Numbered from the stretch's first letter, positions 1 through 8,285 are shown. The stretch is DNA of 64,000 nucleotides from an uncultured Eubacteriales bacterium (GCA_900548285.1 URKE01000003.1:1-64000); one strand, 5' to 3'. Notes: generated by a model from the sequence alone, not told the origin. A program made the numbers and translations.

Positions 1-150
1 AAAAGCACGGAAATTGCGGCGTTTTGGCAAGGTTCGTTTTATTCTTGTCTGGCATGGTTTACGGGACTTGAACGGGTGGGAAGTCGCATTGCAAACGGAG
101 CATAGTGACACGAAAAGGCAATGCAATTAAATAATTTTTAGCAAAACGCT
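1..150 (+). ncRNA. Possible 3' part of a structured RNA (unassigned)
   Basis: This stretch has no convincing gene. One frame stays open from the left edge to a TAG at 103-105 (34 codons), but its translation matches nothing I recognise. A perfect 7-bp stem pairs GCATTGC (86-92) with GCAATGC (118-124) around a purine-rich loop, just downstream of a G-rich segment at 61-85. A T-rich tail follows. This resembles the end of a structured non-coding RNA. The raiA-type RNA of Bacillota is one family worth testing, but I cannot confirm it. The 5' part lies outside the window. Confidence 0.25.
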
Positions 151-168
151 TTTTCAGGCAGGTTTAAA

Positions 169-864
169 TTGAAAAGAATAATCGGCGGAATCGAAACTGA
201 AATAAGAACAAAAAAAGTTAAAAACGTCAGCATCAGGATAAAAGACAACGGCGACGTTATTTTAACCGTACCGAAAAACAGAATTCTTTCCGACGCCGAA
301 ACGTTTTTTCTTTCAAAAATCGAATGGATAAAAAAACATAAACAAGCGGTGAATGAATTTCCGCCGCGGCCGATAGCGGACGGCGAACAAATTTATCTGT
401 TCGGAAAGCCTATTACGTTGAAATTTATTCGCTGCGCCGCAGACATACCTAATCCGAGCGCTTATTTATCGGACAATATCCTGTACGTTGCAGATAACGG
501 AAGAATTGAACCGCAAAAAATTGTCGACGAGTTTCTTCGCGAAGAACTGAAAAGAACTCTCGACGAATTATTTTCGAAACAAATTGCCGCGACGGGACTT
601 TCCCCATCTTCGGTTACGATAAGAAAAATGACGTCTAAATGGGGGAGTTGCACGCCGAAAACAAAGCGAATAAGAATGTCGTTTTATCTTGTCGGTTTGC
701 CGTGCGAATGTATCGATTACGTCACGTTGCACGAACTTTTGCATATACGTTATCCCGACCACGGCGATAAGTTTCACGCCGCTCTCGAAAAATATATGCC
801 GGAATGGAAAAAGATCCGGAGATTTATGCGCGAAAACGGCGCGAAAATGAAAGTAAATCTCTGA
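169..864 (+). CDS. YgjP-like (DUF45) zinc metallohydrolase
   Basis: This 231-residue protein belongs to the YgjP/DUF45 family of SprT-like metal-dependent hydrolases. The zinc motif HELLH lies at about residues 188-192, with the third histidine in the following PDHGDKFH segment. The upstream SKWGSCTPK segment is typical of the family. E. coli YgjP has been reported to hydrolyse UTP, and many homologues carry only a general metallopeptidase label, so the substrate here is unknown. The start is TTG at 169, preceded by an AGG-type ribosome site at 160-162. No signal peptide or membrane segment is visible, so it should be cytosolic. A shared terminator separates it from the convergent PadR-type gene. 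Confidence 0.85.
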   Translation: MKRIIGGIETEIRTKKVKNVSIRIKDNGDVILTVPKNRILSDAETFFLSKIEWIKKHKQAVNEFPPRPIADGEQIYLFGKPITLKFIRCAADIPNPSAYLSDNILYVADNGRIEPQKIVDEFLREELKRTLDELFSKQIAATGLSPSSVTIRKMTSKWGSCTPKTKRIRMSFYLVGLPCECIDYVTLHELLHIRYPDHGDKFHAALEKYMPEWKKIRRFMRENGAKMKVNL

Positions 865-873
865 ATATATCTC

Positions 874-911
874 AAAAAAAAGTATGGAGCAAAACGTCCC
901 ATACTTTTTTA
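874..911. terminator. Bidirectional terminator between convergent genes
   Basis: An 8-bp stem pairs AAGTATGG (880-887) with CCATACTT (899-906). It is flanked by an A-run on the left and a T-run on the right, so it can end transcripts from both the YgjP-like gene and the convergent PadR-type gene. Confidence 0.85.
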
Positions 912-924
912 ATATATTCGGTTT

Positions 925-2805
925 TCAGTCCGCTTTTACGTCAAAATAACTTCCGCTTCCGAGCAAAGAATATTTAACGATCGGGAACAGCGGTATGTTG
1001 AACATTATGACGAACGGAATAACAATAAACGCAAGAACGTCCTTTATGTTGTTAAAATCAACCTCGAGGAAAAGCGCGACGCAAAGATCTACGATCATAA
1101 GTTGGAAAGTTATGATCAAAAAGACGGTTATGGCGTCTTTAAACTGCGTTACTTCCCTTATTTTGCGCTTCGGCGATACAAGATATATCACGAAGAGAAC
1201 GAGCGGTAAAAGGGCAGGTATGCCGACGATTGACGCTTTCGCTCCGAGCGGCCACCCGAGAGCGCCTGCAAGGGCAAAATTCAGAACGAGCATTTCTATA
1301 AAGAAAATGCCGTAAAAGAGCAGTGAAGCGTGAAAATTGAGTTTATTGATAAAGATACCGTTTCCGTTGAATTTATTCGTCGAAGCGGAGGTCCTGACCT
1401 TAAATCCTTCGACTTTCGCCATTTTATAAAGGTCGGAAAAATCGTAATCGTTCTGCCTGGAAACGTTTTCACCCGTTATTTTTTCGGTTTGATAAATACG
1501 CGGAGCGGAATTTTGCGCGGCTACGCCGACCGTCGTTTCGTCGGCTTCTTCGTCGTTTGCGTTTTCCTCATATTCGTCGTACTCAACTTTATCGTTATTA
1601 ACGTTTTTAGAGGTCGAATATTCCTCAAAGTCAATCTGACGATTTTCGTTCTGAACTTCATTTGTCGGTTTGTTTTCCGGCTCGTCGTTCCTGGGGAAAA
1701 GTTTACCTAAAATCGTTTTATATTCTCTACGATTTGTCGGCGCGCCGTCCTCGATATAAAGAGAATCGTCTTTATCGCGTTCGTCTTTTTTAACCGGCTC
1801 TTCAACCTGTTCGCTTTCAACGACGCTTTGCTGCGCGTTTTGTACTGCTGCGATTTCTTCCGGCTCGGCTGTTTTATCTTCCGCATCGGTACATTCCGTT
1901 TCGTAAGCAAAGAAGTTTTCTTCAGATTTTATCGAAGAATTTTCAAAGTTTTCCGATTGTTCGTCTTTGTCTGTTTCTTCGATTTCAGCGTCGTTTATCG
2001 CGTCGCTGTCAACGAGAGTTTCTTCGGTGGTAGATTCGATTTCGTTTTCGACGATTTCAGGTTTATGTTCCGGAAGTTCGAAATCATACACAAATTTATC
2101 TTCCGACAATTCGTCGTCATTCGCGGTATCGGCGTAAAGCCTTTCCGCGGCTATATCGTCGTCGGAAGCGTCGGTAACGAACTCGTTTTCATCGGGAGGC
2201 GAAAACTCGGTATAACCCGGCGTTGCGCCGTCGGATTCGGTTACAACGCCCGGGGCGTCCTCGTGTTCTTCTTCGGATTTAATAGAATCGAGTTCTGCGG
2301 TAAGATCGTTTAAAACCTCCGAACCAAGCCTGTCAAGATAAGAATCATCGGTGTTGTCGGGGGCGAAAAAAGTATAATCGGACGCGTTTTGTTCGGCAAA
2401 TTTTTTAAATTCGTCAAATTCGTCCTTGACTTCGGGGATTACGACTTTCTCAGATTGCGGCTGCTGTTGCGGCGTATCGATAAGGTTATCGATAAGTTCT
2501 TTGGATTTGGTCCATTCTTCGCGATTTTTTTCAAGGGATTTCTTGCCTTTTTCGGTTAAAGAATAGTATTTTCTGCGAATTCCGTCGGCAGCGCTCGAAC
2601 GATATTCCTTGATAAAATTTTGTTTGACGAGCCTTTGCATGGCGCTGTAAAACGTGCCTTGTTTAACCGTAAATTTATTATCGGACCTTTCTTCTATGGC
2701 TTCTTTGATTTCGTTAGAATCCTTATCGCCGTTACAAAGCGAAAGCAAAATGAACGTATCGACGTGTCCGCGGATCATTTCGCCTTTTATTTCGTTACCT
2801 GCCAT
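925..2805 (-). CDS. PadR-type regulator with acidic linker and C-terminal membrane domain
   Basis: The protein has 626 residues. Residues 1-110 form a PadR-like winged helix: the segment running from KQGTFYSAMQRLVKQ through RRKYYSLTEKGKKSLE is characteristic. Residues about 120-470 are a very acidic, low-complexity linker rich in Glu and Asp. The last 140 residues hold four hydrophobic segments, at about 495-517, 525-543, 557-581 and 589-612. Ordinary PadR proteins are 100-200 residues long and soluble, so this is an unusual fusion. The likely arrangement is a DNA-binding head tethered to the membrane by a flexible linker (inference). ATG at 2805 is preceded by GAGGGAG and a consensus promoter. 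The ligand and the regulated genes are unknown. Confidence 0.8.
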   Translation of the reverse strand: MAGNEIKGEMIRGHVDTFILLSLCNGDKDSNEIKEAIEERSDNKFTVKQGTFYSAMQRLVKQNFIKEYRSSAADGIRRKYYSLTEKGKKSLEKNREEWTKSKELIDNLIDTPQQQPQSEKVVIPEVKDEFDEFKKFAEQNASDYTFFAPDNTDDSYLDRLGSEVLNDLTAELDSIKSEEEHEDAPGVVTESDGATPGYTEFSPPDENEFVTDASDDDIAAERLYADTANDDELSEDKFVYDFELPEHKPEIVENEIESTTEETLVDSDAINDAEIEETDKDEQSENFENSSIKSEENFFAYETECTDAEDKTAEPEEIAAVQNAQQSVVESEQVEEPVKKDERDKDDSLYIEDGAPTNRREYKTILGKLFPRNDEPENKPTNEVQNENRQIDFEEYSTSKNVNNDKVEYDEYEENANDEEADETTVGVAAQNSAPRIYQTEKITGENVSRQNDYDFSDLYKMAKVEGFKVRTSASTNKFNGNGIFINKLNFHASLLFYGIFFIEMLVLNFALAGALGWPLGAKASIVGIPALLPLVLFVIYLVSPKRKIREVTQFKDAITVFLIITFQLMIVDLCVALFLEVDFNNIKDVLAFIVIPFVIMFNIPLFPIVKYSLLGSGSYFDVKAD

Positions 2806-2838
2806 ATGTAAAACTCCCTCATATGTAGATTCGTATAA

Positions 2839-2867
2839 ATTATATCATTATTAAATGTCCGTGTCAA
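2839..2867 (-). promoter_or_regulatory. Consensus sigma-A promoter of the PadR-type gene
   Basis: On the minus strand a perfect TTGACA (2862-2867) and a perfect TATAAT (2839-2844) are separated by 17 bp. The gene starts 34 bases further on, at 2805. A strong promoter of this kind fits an autoregulated gene. Confidence 0.85.
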
Positions 2868-2948
2868 TTTAAAAGAACGAAAAAGCAACGATTTATAAAA
2901 TTTTCCAAAAATCAAGTTAATAAAATTAAAAATTGAACTTATTATGAA

Positions 2949-2977
2949 TTGACAAATTACAGAAAATGTGTTAAAAT
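2949..2977 (+). promoter_or_regulatory. Sigma-A promoter of the recombinase-hflX unit
   Basis: TTGACA (2949-2954) and TAAAAT (2972-2977) are separated by 17 bp, with a TGT extended -10 element. Transcription should start near 2984, right at the edge of the palindrome at 2986-3015. It also rules out a recombinase start upstream of this point. Confidence 0.8.
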
Positions 2978-2985
2978 TTACTTAT

Positions 2986-3015
2986 CACTGCGTAAAACTT
3001 GAATTTTACGCAGTG
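2986..3015. repeat. Perfect 12-6-12 inverted repeat, candidate dif-like site
   Basis: The arms CACTGCGTAAAA (2986-2997) and TTTTACGCAGTG (3004-3015) are perfect inverted copies around the 6-bp spacer CTTGAA. Two 11-12-bp arms around about 6 bp is the core-site layout of tyrosine recombinases. The recombinase gene starts 16 bp downstream. In streptococci and lactococci the difSL site also lies just upstream of xerS. A 5'-UTR hairpin that modulates translation is the main alternative, because the repeat ends right before the AGAGGTG ribosome site. Confidence 0.55.
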
Positions 3016-3030
3016 TTTAAAGAGGTGTTT

Positions 3031-4089
3031 ATGGCTAATAAAAACGATTATTTTTCTTCGCGAAACGAAATTACCAACGATAAAATCGACTCTCTGCTCG
3101 CCGATTTGCCGTTTTTTGCCGCAGACTTTTTTTACGGGATTGCCAACAATACGTCTGCGCTTACGCGTTTGAATTACGCTTACGATCTTAGAATTTTCTT
3201 CGGATACGTTTCCGAAATAAAAAAAATTCCCGTCGAAGATATGAAAATCGAAATTCTCGACGATCTGAAAGCAATCGATATCGAGCGTTTTCTGAATTAT
3301 TTGTCGCATTACAAGGTAAACGGGAAGAATCTTTCGTGCAACGAACGAGGAAAAGCGCGAAAACTTGCCGCAATACGCGCCATGTACCGTTATTTTTTCG
3401 GGCGCGATATGATTAAAGCGAACGTTGCGGCTAAAATCGACACGCCGAAACTTCACGAAAAAGAAATTATTCGCCTTGAGGATAACGAGGTTGAAAGACT
3501 GCTCGACTACGCCGAATCGGATAACGCTTTCTCGGACAGTAAGCGTAAACAGGCTTATCATAACAAACTGAAAACGCGCGACTACGCTATTTTATCGTTG
3601 TTTTTGGGCACGGGAATCCGTATAAGCGAACTTGTCGGTCTGAACGTTGACGACTTTGATTTTGACAACAACAGTTTTGTCGTCACGCGAAAAGGCGGCA
3701 ACAGAACAATTCTTTATTTCAACGACGAGGTGAAAGAATCGCTTTACGAATGGCTTGACGAAAGATACCTGATCGAAGGGCTTCCGAGAGATGAAACCGC
3801 TCTATTCATTTCGTTAAAAAATAACCGTATATCTACCCGCGCCGTGCAGAATCTCGTTAAAGATTACGCAAAAGAAGTTACGCCGCTGAAAAAAATAACT
3901 CCGCACAAACTGAGAAGTACTTTCGGTACGGATTTATACAGAAAAACGGGCGATATTTACGCCGTAGCAGACTTTTTGGGACATAAAGACGTAAACACGA
4001 CAAGGAAACATTACGCCGCGATAAGTCAGGATTCGAGGAAATCCTCGGCAGAAATAGTTAAATTACACAACAAAAACGACGATAAATAA
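3031..4089 (+). CDS. XerS-like tyrosine site-specific recombinase
   Basis: This 352-residue tyrosine recombinase has a SAM-like N-terminal domain followed by a catalytic domain. The active-site residues are visible: Arg in GTGIRISEL, Lys in TRKGGN, HKLR (His-x-x-Arg), His in FLGHKD and the nucleophile Tyr in RKHYA. XerC and XerD are about 300 residues. At 352 residues, with an NKLKTRDYAI segment before the catalytic Arg, this one is closer to XerS, the single recombinase that resolves chromosome dimers in streptococci. The open frame extends to 2968, but that lies before the likely transcription start. ATG at 3031 has an AGAGGTG site and is preferred. hflX follows after 7 bases. A role in chromosome dimer resolution is inferred. 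Confidence 0.8.
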   Translation: MANKNDYFSSRNEITNDKIDSLLADLPFFAADFFYGIANNTSALTRLNYAYDLRIFFGYVSEIKKIPVEDMKIEILDDLKAIDIERFLNYLSHYKVNGKNLSCNERGKARKLAAIRAMYRYFFGRDMIKANVAAKIDTPKLHEKEIIRLEDNEVERLLDYAESDNAFSDSKRKQAYHNKLKTRDYAILSLFLGTGIRISELVGLNVDDFDFDNNSFVVTRKGGNRTILYFNDEVKESLYEWLDERYLIEGLPRDETALFISLKNNRISTRAVQNLVKDYAKEVTPLKKITPHKLRSTFGTDLYRKTGDIYAVADFLGHKDVNTTRKHYAAISQDSRKSSAEIVKLHNKNDDK

Positions 4090-4096
4090 TATTGAT

Positions 4097-5368
4097 ATGA
4101 CTGAAAAGAAACTGAATGAAAAAGTTTATCTGCTTGTTCCGGTTTTCGGTGAAAAAGAAAACGTAAAAGTATACGACAATTTCGAAGAAAGAATCGCCGA
4201 AGCGGAAGCGTTGGTCGAAAGCGCGGGCGCTACAATCGTCGGATACGGAACGCAGAACATACGCGAAGTAAATCCCGCGACGATTTTCGGGAAAGGAAAA
4301 CTTGCAAGCTTTAAAACCGACGCGGAAGAAAAAGGCGCAACGACCGTCATTTGCGACTGCTCGCTCTCCCCTGCTCAGGCAAAAAATCTTTCCGACTTTT
4401 TCGATTTGAAAACGATTGATAAAACTGCTTTGATTCTCGATATTTTCGCCCTGAATGCCCGCACGAACGAAGGTAAACTGCAAGTCGAAGTCGCTCAACT
4501 GGAATATCTTCTGCCGAGGCTCAAGGGACAAGGAAAATCCATGTCGAGATTAGGCGGAGGTATCGGTACGCGAGGTCCGGGCGAAACGAAACTCGAAACG
4601 GACAGACGGCACATTCTCAGCCGGATAAAAAATCTTAAATCGCAATTAAAAGAACTTGCCGAACGTCGCGAGCGTCAAAACGAAAGACGAAGCAAAAACG
4701 GAGTTTTAACCGTCGCGCTTGCAGGATACACCAACGCCGGGAAATCCACTCTTCTGAACCTTTTATCCGGTAGCGACGCGCTTGCCGAAGACAGACTCTT
4801 CGCCACACTCGACCCGACGGCGCGAAAGGTAAGACTCGGAAAAACCGACGTCGTTTTCTTTGACACGGTCGGCTTCATAAGAGATATTCCGACCGATCTT
4901 ATCGAGGCATTCAAGTCAACTTTGTCATGTATAAAAAACGCGGATTTTATTCTGAACGTGTGCGATCTTACACGCGATTTTATTTCACAATCCGAAACAA
5001 CGGACAGGATCTTAAAGGAAATCGGCGTTATGTCGCCTGTCATAAAAGTTTATAATAAATGCGATAATATAAGAGATTTTACGCTTTGTGATAAGAACGC
5101 GATAATAATTTCGGCAAGGACCGGGCAAGGCGTTGACGAGTTAAAACGAAGGATTGAGAATTTCTTTGACGAACAATTCGTCGAATGTGTCATAAGGCTC
5201 GATTATTCAAAACAGGACCTCTTTTTCAGACAAAAGAAATATGCCGAACGCTCCGAAATAAAGTACCTCGATAACGAAATCGAAATCAAACTCCGCGTCA
5301 AAAAAACCGAATATCACAGATTTGCGGAAATGGTAGAATCGGAAAAAATTAAAAGCGAAGAGCCTTAA
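4097..5368 (+). CDS. hflX: GTPase HflX
   Basis: HflX binds the 50S ribosomal subunit and splits stalled or hibernating ribosomes. The 423-residue protein has the HflX N-terminal domain (about 1-190). It ends in the glycine-rich signature GGGIGTRGPGETKLETDRR and is followed by a coiled coil rich in Arg and Glu. The GTPase domain starts near residue 205, with G1 GYTNAGKST, G3 DTVGF and G4 NKCD. Length and order match the family. It lies 7 bases after the recombinase gene and shares its promoter. No strong ribosome site is visible before ATG 4097, so translation may be coupled to the upstream gene. The stop codon lies inside the terminator loop. Confidence 0.95.
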   Translation: MTEKKLNEKVYLLVPVFGEKENVKVYDNFEERIAEAEALVESAGATIVGYGTQNIREVNPATIFGKGKLASFKTDAEEKGATTVICDCSLSPAQAKNLSDFFDLKTIDKTALILDIFALNARTNEGKLQVEVAQLEYLLPRLKGQGKSMSRLGGGIGTRGPGETKLETDRRHILSRIKNLKSQLKELAERRERQNERRSKNGVLTVALAGYTNAGKSTLLNLLSGSDALAEDRLFATLDPTARKVRLGKTDVVFFDTVGFIRDIPTDLIEAFKSTLSCIKNADFILNVCDLTRDFISQSETTDRILKEIGVMSPVIKVYNKCDNIRDFTLCDKNAIIISARTGQGVDELKRRIENFFDEQFVECVIRLDYSKQDLFFRQKKYAERSEIKYLDNEIEIKLRVKKTEYHRFAEMVESEKIKSEEP

Positions 5369-5385
5369 CTCCTCGCTTTTTCTTT
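5351..5385. terminator. Bidirectional terminator overlapping the hflX stop
   Basis: AAAAGCGAAGAG (5351-5362) pairs with CTCCTCGCTTTT (5369-5380) with one mismatch. The loop contains the hflX stop codon. T-rich flanks on both sides serve hflX and the convergent carboxypeptidase gene. Confidence 0.8.
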
Positions 5386-6532
5386 ACCATTTTTCGCCGA
5401 TATTCTTAACGTAATCGAAATAAGTTTTTTTCGATACGTCCTCGACCGCCTGAACGTTTACGCGTTTATATTCCACGTTATCTCTGTAAACGATCAGTTC
5501 TCCAACCCGATCGCCTTTTTTAACCGGCGCTACGACTTTATCGGGTTTGAAATCAATCGTCACGTTTTCCTTTTTATTCCTTTCGGAGAACACGTACACG
5601 TCGCTTTCGGGAATTATTTTGATTTTTTCCTTCGTGCCTTTGTCTACTTTAACGTCAAGATCAAGAGGTTTGGACGAATCGACAACGTTTTTTGATGTAA
5701 AGTTCTCGAAACCGTAATTAAATATCGACGAAACTTCGGCGAATCTCGTTTTTGAATCGGGAGAGTTTATCGCGACCGCTATTAGTCTTAGCGCGCCTCT
5801 TTTTGCCGTGGCGGCAAGACAGAACCCGGAATCGGAAGTAAAGCCCGTTTTGCCGCCGTCGCAACCGTCGTAGAATCTGACGAGTTTATTCGTGTTTGTA
5901 AGCCCCGTCTTTCTGCCCGTTTTATGCTCTATTTCGTCTGTCCATATCTTAGAAAACCTGAAATAATCTTTGTGGCCGATAAGTTTCGAGATCATAACCG
6001 CAACGTCTTTCGCGCTGGAATACTGCGTCGGCTTCGGGAGACCGGTACAATTTGAGAAAAGCGTGTTTCCGAGATTCCATTCGCCGCATCTTGCGTTCAT
6101 TACGGACACACATTCCGCCTCGCTGCCAAACAGTCTTTCCGCCATGGCGACGGACGCATCGTTTGCAGAAGCGACGATAATGCTTTTAATCAGGTCTTCT
6201 GCCTTATATTTCTCATTTGCTTCGAGAAAAACCTGAGATCCGCCCATTCCGCTTGCGGTTTTTGAAACGATAATCTTTTCGTCAAAATTCAGTTCTCCGC
6301 TTTCTATGGCCTCGAAACACAAATTTAGAAGCATAATTTTTGTCATGCTTGCTATGGGGCGTCTTTCGTTTTCGTTTTTGGCGTACAAAACCTGCCCCGT
6401 ACCCGTTTCCGCAAGATATAACGAGCAAGTTTTATAACTCTTGTCGGGATTTGCCGAAGCGATAATTTTGATCGGAAAAATCGCCAGCGAAAGAATGACC
6501 GCTATAATTAACGACAGTACTTTTTTTCTCAT
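5384..6532 (-). CDS. D-alanyl-D-alanine carboxypeptidase, DacF/PBP5 family
   Basis: This secreted, membrane-associated serine peptidase trims the terminal D-Ala of peptidoglycan stem peptides. Residues 1-27 form a signal peptide. The three penicillin-binding motifs are present: SMTK (Ser62-Lys65), SAN in the IIVASANDAS segment and KTG in GGKTGFTSDSG. A C-terminal PBP5-type beta domain follows. The frame could begin at GTG 6538, but the AGAGGTG site is well spaced only for ATG 6532, giving 382 residues. It lies downstream of spoIIM and spoIVB, so a spore-cortex role like that of DacF or DacB is plausible. In Bacillus dacF precedes spoIIAA, which is not the case here. Confidence 0.9.
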   Translation of the reverse strand: MRKKVLSLIIAVILSLAIFPIKIIASANPDKSYKTCSLYLAETGTGQVLYAKNENERRPIASMTKIMLLNLCFEAIESGELNFDEKIIVSKTASGMGGSQVFLEANEKYKAEDLIKSIIVASANDASVAMAERLFGSEAECVSVMNARCGEWNLGNTLFSNCTGLPKPTQYSSAKDVAVMISKLIGHKDYFRFSKIWTDEIEHKTGRKTGLTNTNKLVRFYDGCDGGKTGFTSDSGFCLAATAKRGALRLIAVAINSPDSKTRFAEVSSIFNYGFENFTSKNVVDSSKPLDLDVKVDKGTKEKIKIIPESDVYVFSERNKKENVTIDFKPDKVVAPVKKGDRVGELIVYRDNVEYKRVNVQAVEDVSKKTYFDYVKNIGEKW

Positions 6533-6611
6533 ACTCACACCTCTGTTACCGAAAGTTATTCAAATCAAATCCCGGTTATGGAATAAGTATGTTTAAAATT
6601 TTATCTATTAT

Positions 6612-7193
6612 TCAGAACCATAACGTAAGCGGTCTTAAAATAAACATCAAAAAAATCAGTTCGTATAAAACGCCCGCGAGGCACACGCCGAAAGAAACGA
6701 TAAAATTTGCGATAAGTTCGTTGATTTTACAGTTTAAAGGGCTGTCGGAATAATACGCGTTCAATACGACTGCGACAACCATTCCCGCTGTTATGATAAG
6801 ATTCTGAATCAGAACGAGAAGAACGTAAACAAGGAAACCGGAGATCCCGTAAAGAGATATAAAAATCGCAGCCACGCTCCCCAGAATCAATCCTCTGTAA
6901 AAAACGATTATCGAAGAAGCAAACGCGCTGTATTTGTTTATTCCGAGAAGAAATACGACCGAATACACCCCGAGACAGGCAAAAAATCTTTTGAAGAAAA
7001 TGGCAAAAACGCTCGTTTCTACGTTGAAAATACAAATAAAATAAGCATATACTCCGTTGAAATACGGCGAATCGCAACAGTTATTTCTGAAGAATATCCC
7101 GAGAATAAATCCGAGAACGAAAGACGCTGATAAAAAAATCAATAACGCGATATTGCATTTAAGTATTTTCAGTTTATTTTTTAATAACGGCAT
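6612..7193 (-). CDS. spoIIM: Stage II sporulation protein M (SpoIIM)
   Basis: SpoIIM is the membrane scaffold of the SpoIID-SpoIIM-SpoIIP peptidoglycan-degrading complex that drives engulfment. The roughly 193-residue product is almost entirely hydrophobic with five or so membrane segments, and carries the family's YRGLILGS segment. Its place between spoIVB and a DacF-like gene supports the call. Two starts are possible, GTG 7205 and ATG 7193. I chose ATG because GTG 7205 lies inside a hairpin and has no ribosome site. For ATG the only candidate site, GTGAG, is itself in the 3' arm of that hairpin. Readthrough or unfolding may therefore control its expression. Confidence 0.75.
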   Translation of the reverse strand: MPLLKNKLKILKCNIALLIFLSASFVLGFILGIFFRNNCCDSPYFNGVYAYFICIFNVETSVFAIFFKRFFACLGVYSVVFLLGINKYSAFASSIIVFYRGLILGSVAAIFISLYGISGFLVYVLLVLIQNLIITAGMVVAVVLNAYYSDSPLNCKINELIANFIVSFGVCLAGVLYELIFLMFILRPLTLWF

Positions 7194-7230
7194 AAAAAAA
7201 CTCACAGACTTATTATAAGTCTATGAGTTT
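7194..7230 (-). terminator. Terminator/attenuator between spoIVB and spoIIM
   Basis: In minus-strand RNA a 12-bp stem with one mismatch (7216-7227 with 7201-7212) is followed by seven T residues (7200-7194), directly before the spoIIM ATG. The 3' arm contains the only ribosome-site-like sequence for spoIIM. Confidence 0.75.
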
Positions 7231-7245
7231 ATTCGCATCGAAATG

Positions 7246-8244
7246 TCATTTTTCGAGCATTTTATCGATTGAAATTCCGAAACCTCTCGAAGGATCGTTG
7301 ATGAATACGTGCGTAACCGCGCCTACGATTTTTCCGCCCTGAACGATAGGGCTTCCGCTCATTCCCTGCAAAATTCCGTTTGTTATCGAAAGCAGTTCTT
7401 TATCAAGGATTTTTATAACGAAATTCTTATTTTCTTTGTTGTTCTTTTCGATTTTAACTATGCTTATCTGGTAATCTTTAGGCACGACGCCGTCGATACA
7501 TGTCGTAACCGTTGCTTTGCCGATAATCGCTTCGCCCACTTCGGTTTTGGGAAGTTTTTTATAATCGTAACTCTCGTCCGCCTTGCCGTATAAGCCCGTC
7601 TGTCTGTTTTCGGTAAGCGAACCTATCGGGGTATCTTCGACGAAAATTCCTTTAAGTTCCCCCGCTTTTCCACGCTCGCCCTTAACGACGTTGATTATCG
7701 AACACAAATAGGCTTTTCCCGAACTCATATCGATTGTTTTTCCGTTATCGTCCGAAACGGGATGCCCGAGCGACGCAAAATCGCCGCTTTCTTCAAAGTA
7801 GGTTATCGTTCCTATACCGTTAAGATCATCTCTCAGAAAAAAACCGAGTTTGTATATCCCGTCGCCGCCTTTATGAGGTTGAACGTACTTAATCATCGTT
7901 TCTCCGTTGCGGTCGATTTCGATTTTTACAGGAGAATTTCCCTCTTTATTTATAATAGCCGTAATTGATTTCGAGCCGTTAATCGGCTTGTCGTTTATCG
8001 ATAATATAACGTCGCCGACTTTTATATCGGCGTTTTTAGCGGGAGAAAAAATTCCGTCTTTCGTTACGATATCGCTTAAGCCTATCACCGTAACGCCTCT
8101 TGTTTTTAACGTAAACCCGGCAGGAATTCCGCCGAGATATAAGAACCTGCTTCCGGATTCAGCCGCCGCGCCGTAAATATTTAACGATAAAGGCAGAATC
8201 AACGATAAAATTATTGCTAATAATAATCTGAACTTTTTTCGCAT
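7246..8244 (-). CDS. spoIVB: SpoIVB signalling serine protease
   Basis: SpoIVB is made in the forespore and crosses to the intermembrane space. There it cleaves SpoIVFA to switch on pro-sigma-K processing. The 332-residue protein has an N-terminal hydrophobic anchor (about 5-28), a PDZ domain (about 55-125) and a C-terminal S55 peptidase domain. The S55 residues are seen as His in SLGHPV, Ser in QGMSGSPIV and Asp in NDPSRGFG. An upstream GTG at 8262 is possible, but AAGGAG (8251-8256) is ideally spaced for ATG 8244. A sigma-G-like promoter lies upstream. spo0A, which usually follows spoIVB, is absent; spoIIM is there instead. Confidence 0.92.
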   Translation of the reverse strand: MRKKFRLLLAIILSLILPLSLNIYGAAAESGSRFLYLGGIPAGFTLKTRGVTVIGLSDIVTKDGIFSPAKNADIKVGDVILSINDKPINGSKSITAIINKEGNSPVKIEIDRNGETMIKYVQPHKGGDGIYKLGFFLRDDLNGIGTITYFEESGDFASLGHPVSDDNGKTIDMSSGKAYLCSIINVVKGERGKAGELKGIFVEDTPIGSLTENRQTGLYGKADESYDYKKLPKTEVGEAIIGKATVTTCIDGVVPKDYQISIVKIEKNNKENKNFVIKILDKELLSITNGILQGMSGSPIVQGGKIVGAVTHVFINDPSRGFGISIDKMLEK

Positions 8245-8285
8245 CAGCCTCTCCTTAGCCACAGGTGATTGCCCGTCACAAAATC

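Noticed and set aside
1..105. Open frame of 34 codons at the left edge as a protein C-terminus
   Set aside because: The translation resembles no family I know and the region has RNA-like stems; too short to support a CDS.
1..130. tmRNA or RNase P RNA at the left edge
   Set aside because: No tag-peptide ORF, no tRNA-like acceptor end and no conserved RNase P segments could be found.
2803..2827. Direct repeat CATATGTA before the PadR-type gene as an operator
   Set aside because: Two 8-bp copies, one containing the start codon, are easily explained by chance in an AT-rich leader.
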